Shown in pieces: positions 63,289 through 64,000 of a DNA stretch of 64,000 nucleotides. Position 1 is the first letter of the stretch. Every line of letters begins with the position of its first letter. The position numbers were made by a program, and so were the translations under genes. The DNA comes from Phaseolus vulgaris. Its lineage: Eukaryota > Streptophyta > Magnoliopsida > Fabales > Fabaceae. The stretch is from contig NC_023759.2 in assembly GCF_000499845.2 (NCBI RefSeq), forward strand, positions 43,680,672-43,744,671. Direction: 5' to 3'. The notes below the pieces were generated by a model. That model made no database searches. It was given only the letters and a program-made list of their open reading frames with translations, and was not told the DNA's origin.

Positions 63289-64000
63289 AGAAAGACTGAT
63301 TTATTTTTTTTAAATAACTTTTGGATTATCTTTTCTGGCTGAACATACTTTTCAGAATCCAACAAATGTATTTCTGGAAAATATTTATAAAAAAAAGAAT
63401 TTTCAAAATAAAACTTTCGAGAACATATATAATACACTATGGAATATTTTTTCTGAAATGTGTTTAGCAAAAACTTTTCAAAATAAGAACGAATTAGATG
63501 AAATATTTAGTTATTTCACATGTATTTGATGGGATGCAGGAAAATATTTGATGGATGCATAAATAAACACTTTTTTTTAGGAATTATCGGATTAATGTTT
63601 GGGCAAGAGATGAACTTGTTTGTGACTTTTTGTTAGTTGGTGTTGTTTTGTAAAAAGGAAGTTCCAAAATACACCTGAGTTAATAACAACAGAATTTACA
63701 TACTTTTAAATCTCACTGTGTTTTAGTAAGTGTTTATAAAACTAATTTCATCAAAAAATAAGCTAATAGACAAATTTAATATATATTTTTATCCTATACA
63801 AAAATTATCTAAATTTTCTTCAATTCAAATTAATTTTTCAAGTGGGACTAAGTATACTAACATTTATCTAAATTTAGGTTAACTATTATTTTAAAAACGA
63901 TTTTGAATAATTCAACCGGAATCAAAGTACTATTCCATTCGTTCTATCGTTTTTACGCCCACTTTATCGATATAAGTAACTTTTATTTTAGAAATAAGTT
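63289..64000. other. Terminal AT-rich flank
   Basis: No gene or clear repeat seen up to the end of the window. Confidence 0.5.

Noticed and set aside
1..64000. CRISPR array, operon, prophage or other prokaryotic system
   Set aside because: All repeats are eukaryotic mobile-element or minisatellite types, genes have spliceosomal introns, and no regularly spaced unique spacers occur.

Overview
This is plant nuclear DNA. Genes are sparse and intron-rich, the background is AT-rich, LTR-retrotransposon and hAT debris lies inside introns, and all three recognisable proteins are plant families. The repeats (AAGCGA-type palindromes in an LTR fragment, GGATTATGTA palindromes, foldback MITEs, an LTR with the 'TCGGAGCGCCTTGCAGGTA' leader) look like those of phaseoloid legumes (Phaseolus/Vigna/Glycine). 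That placement is inference from memory of such repeats, not a search.

Layout. (1) 1-1838: repeat-rich flank with a MITE-like element and a small hairpin. (2) 1839-15733, + strand: an 11-exon organellar histidyl-tRNA synthetase gene (501 aa). Its ~14 kb span is mostly intron: intron 6 holds a decayed Copia gag/protease piece and a TRIM-like mini-retroelement; intron 8 has a 129-bp tandem duplication; intron 9 holds an antisense Copia gag remnant, a broken hAT transposase with an internal 230-bp duplication, and two decoy copies of the exon-10 splice acceptor. (3) 15734-22106: convergent intergenic region with a plausible unannotated terminal exon at 17395. (4) 22107-28154, - strand: a 10-exon ABCB1/P-glycoprotein-1-type auxin transporter (1338 aa). 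(5) 28155-53779: about 25 kb with no recognisable protein gene; it holds microsatellites, two CACTA-like foldback MITEs and part of a third set, a Gypsy-like LTR remnant with 36-bp and 26-bp arrays, and several pyrimidine-rich leader-like stretches on the minus strand. (6) 53780-55218, - strand: a 3-exon R2R3-MYB transcription factor of the MYB36/RAX/MYB68/MYB84 group (331 aa). (7) 55219-64000: AT-rich flank with another foldback MITE, an AAGCGA-rich LTR scrap and a palindromic MITE.

The three genes do not form a pathway or operon: HisRS charges tRNA-His in plastids/mitochondria, ABCB1 exports auxin at the plasma membrane, and the MYB is a nuclear developmental regulator. All exon boundaries given were checked by hand for GT/AG sites and frame continuity. 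I found no bacterial-type system, CRISPR, rRNA or convincing tRNA gene. The most interesting signals are the triplicated splice acceptor of HisRS, a possible alternative C-terminal exon, the TRIM-like element, and the dispersed foldback family.
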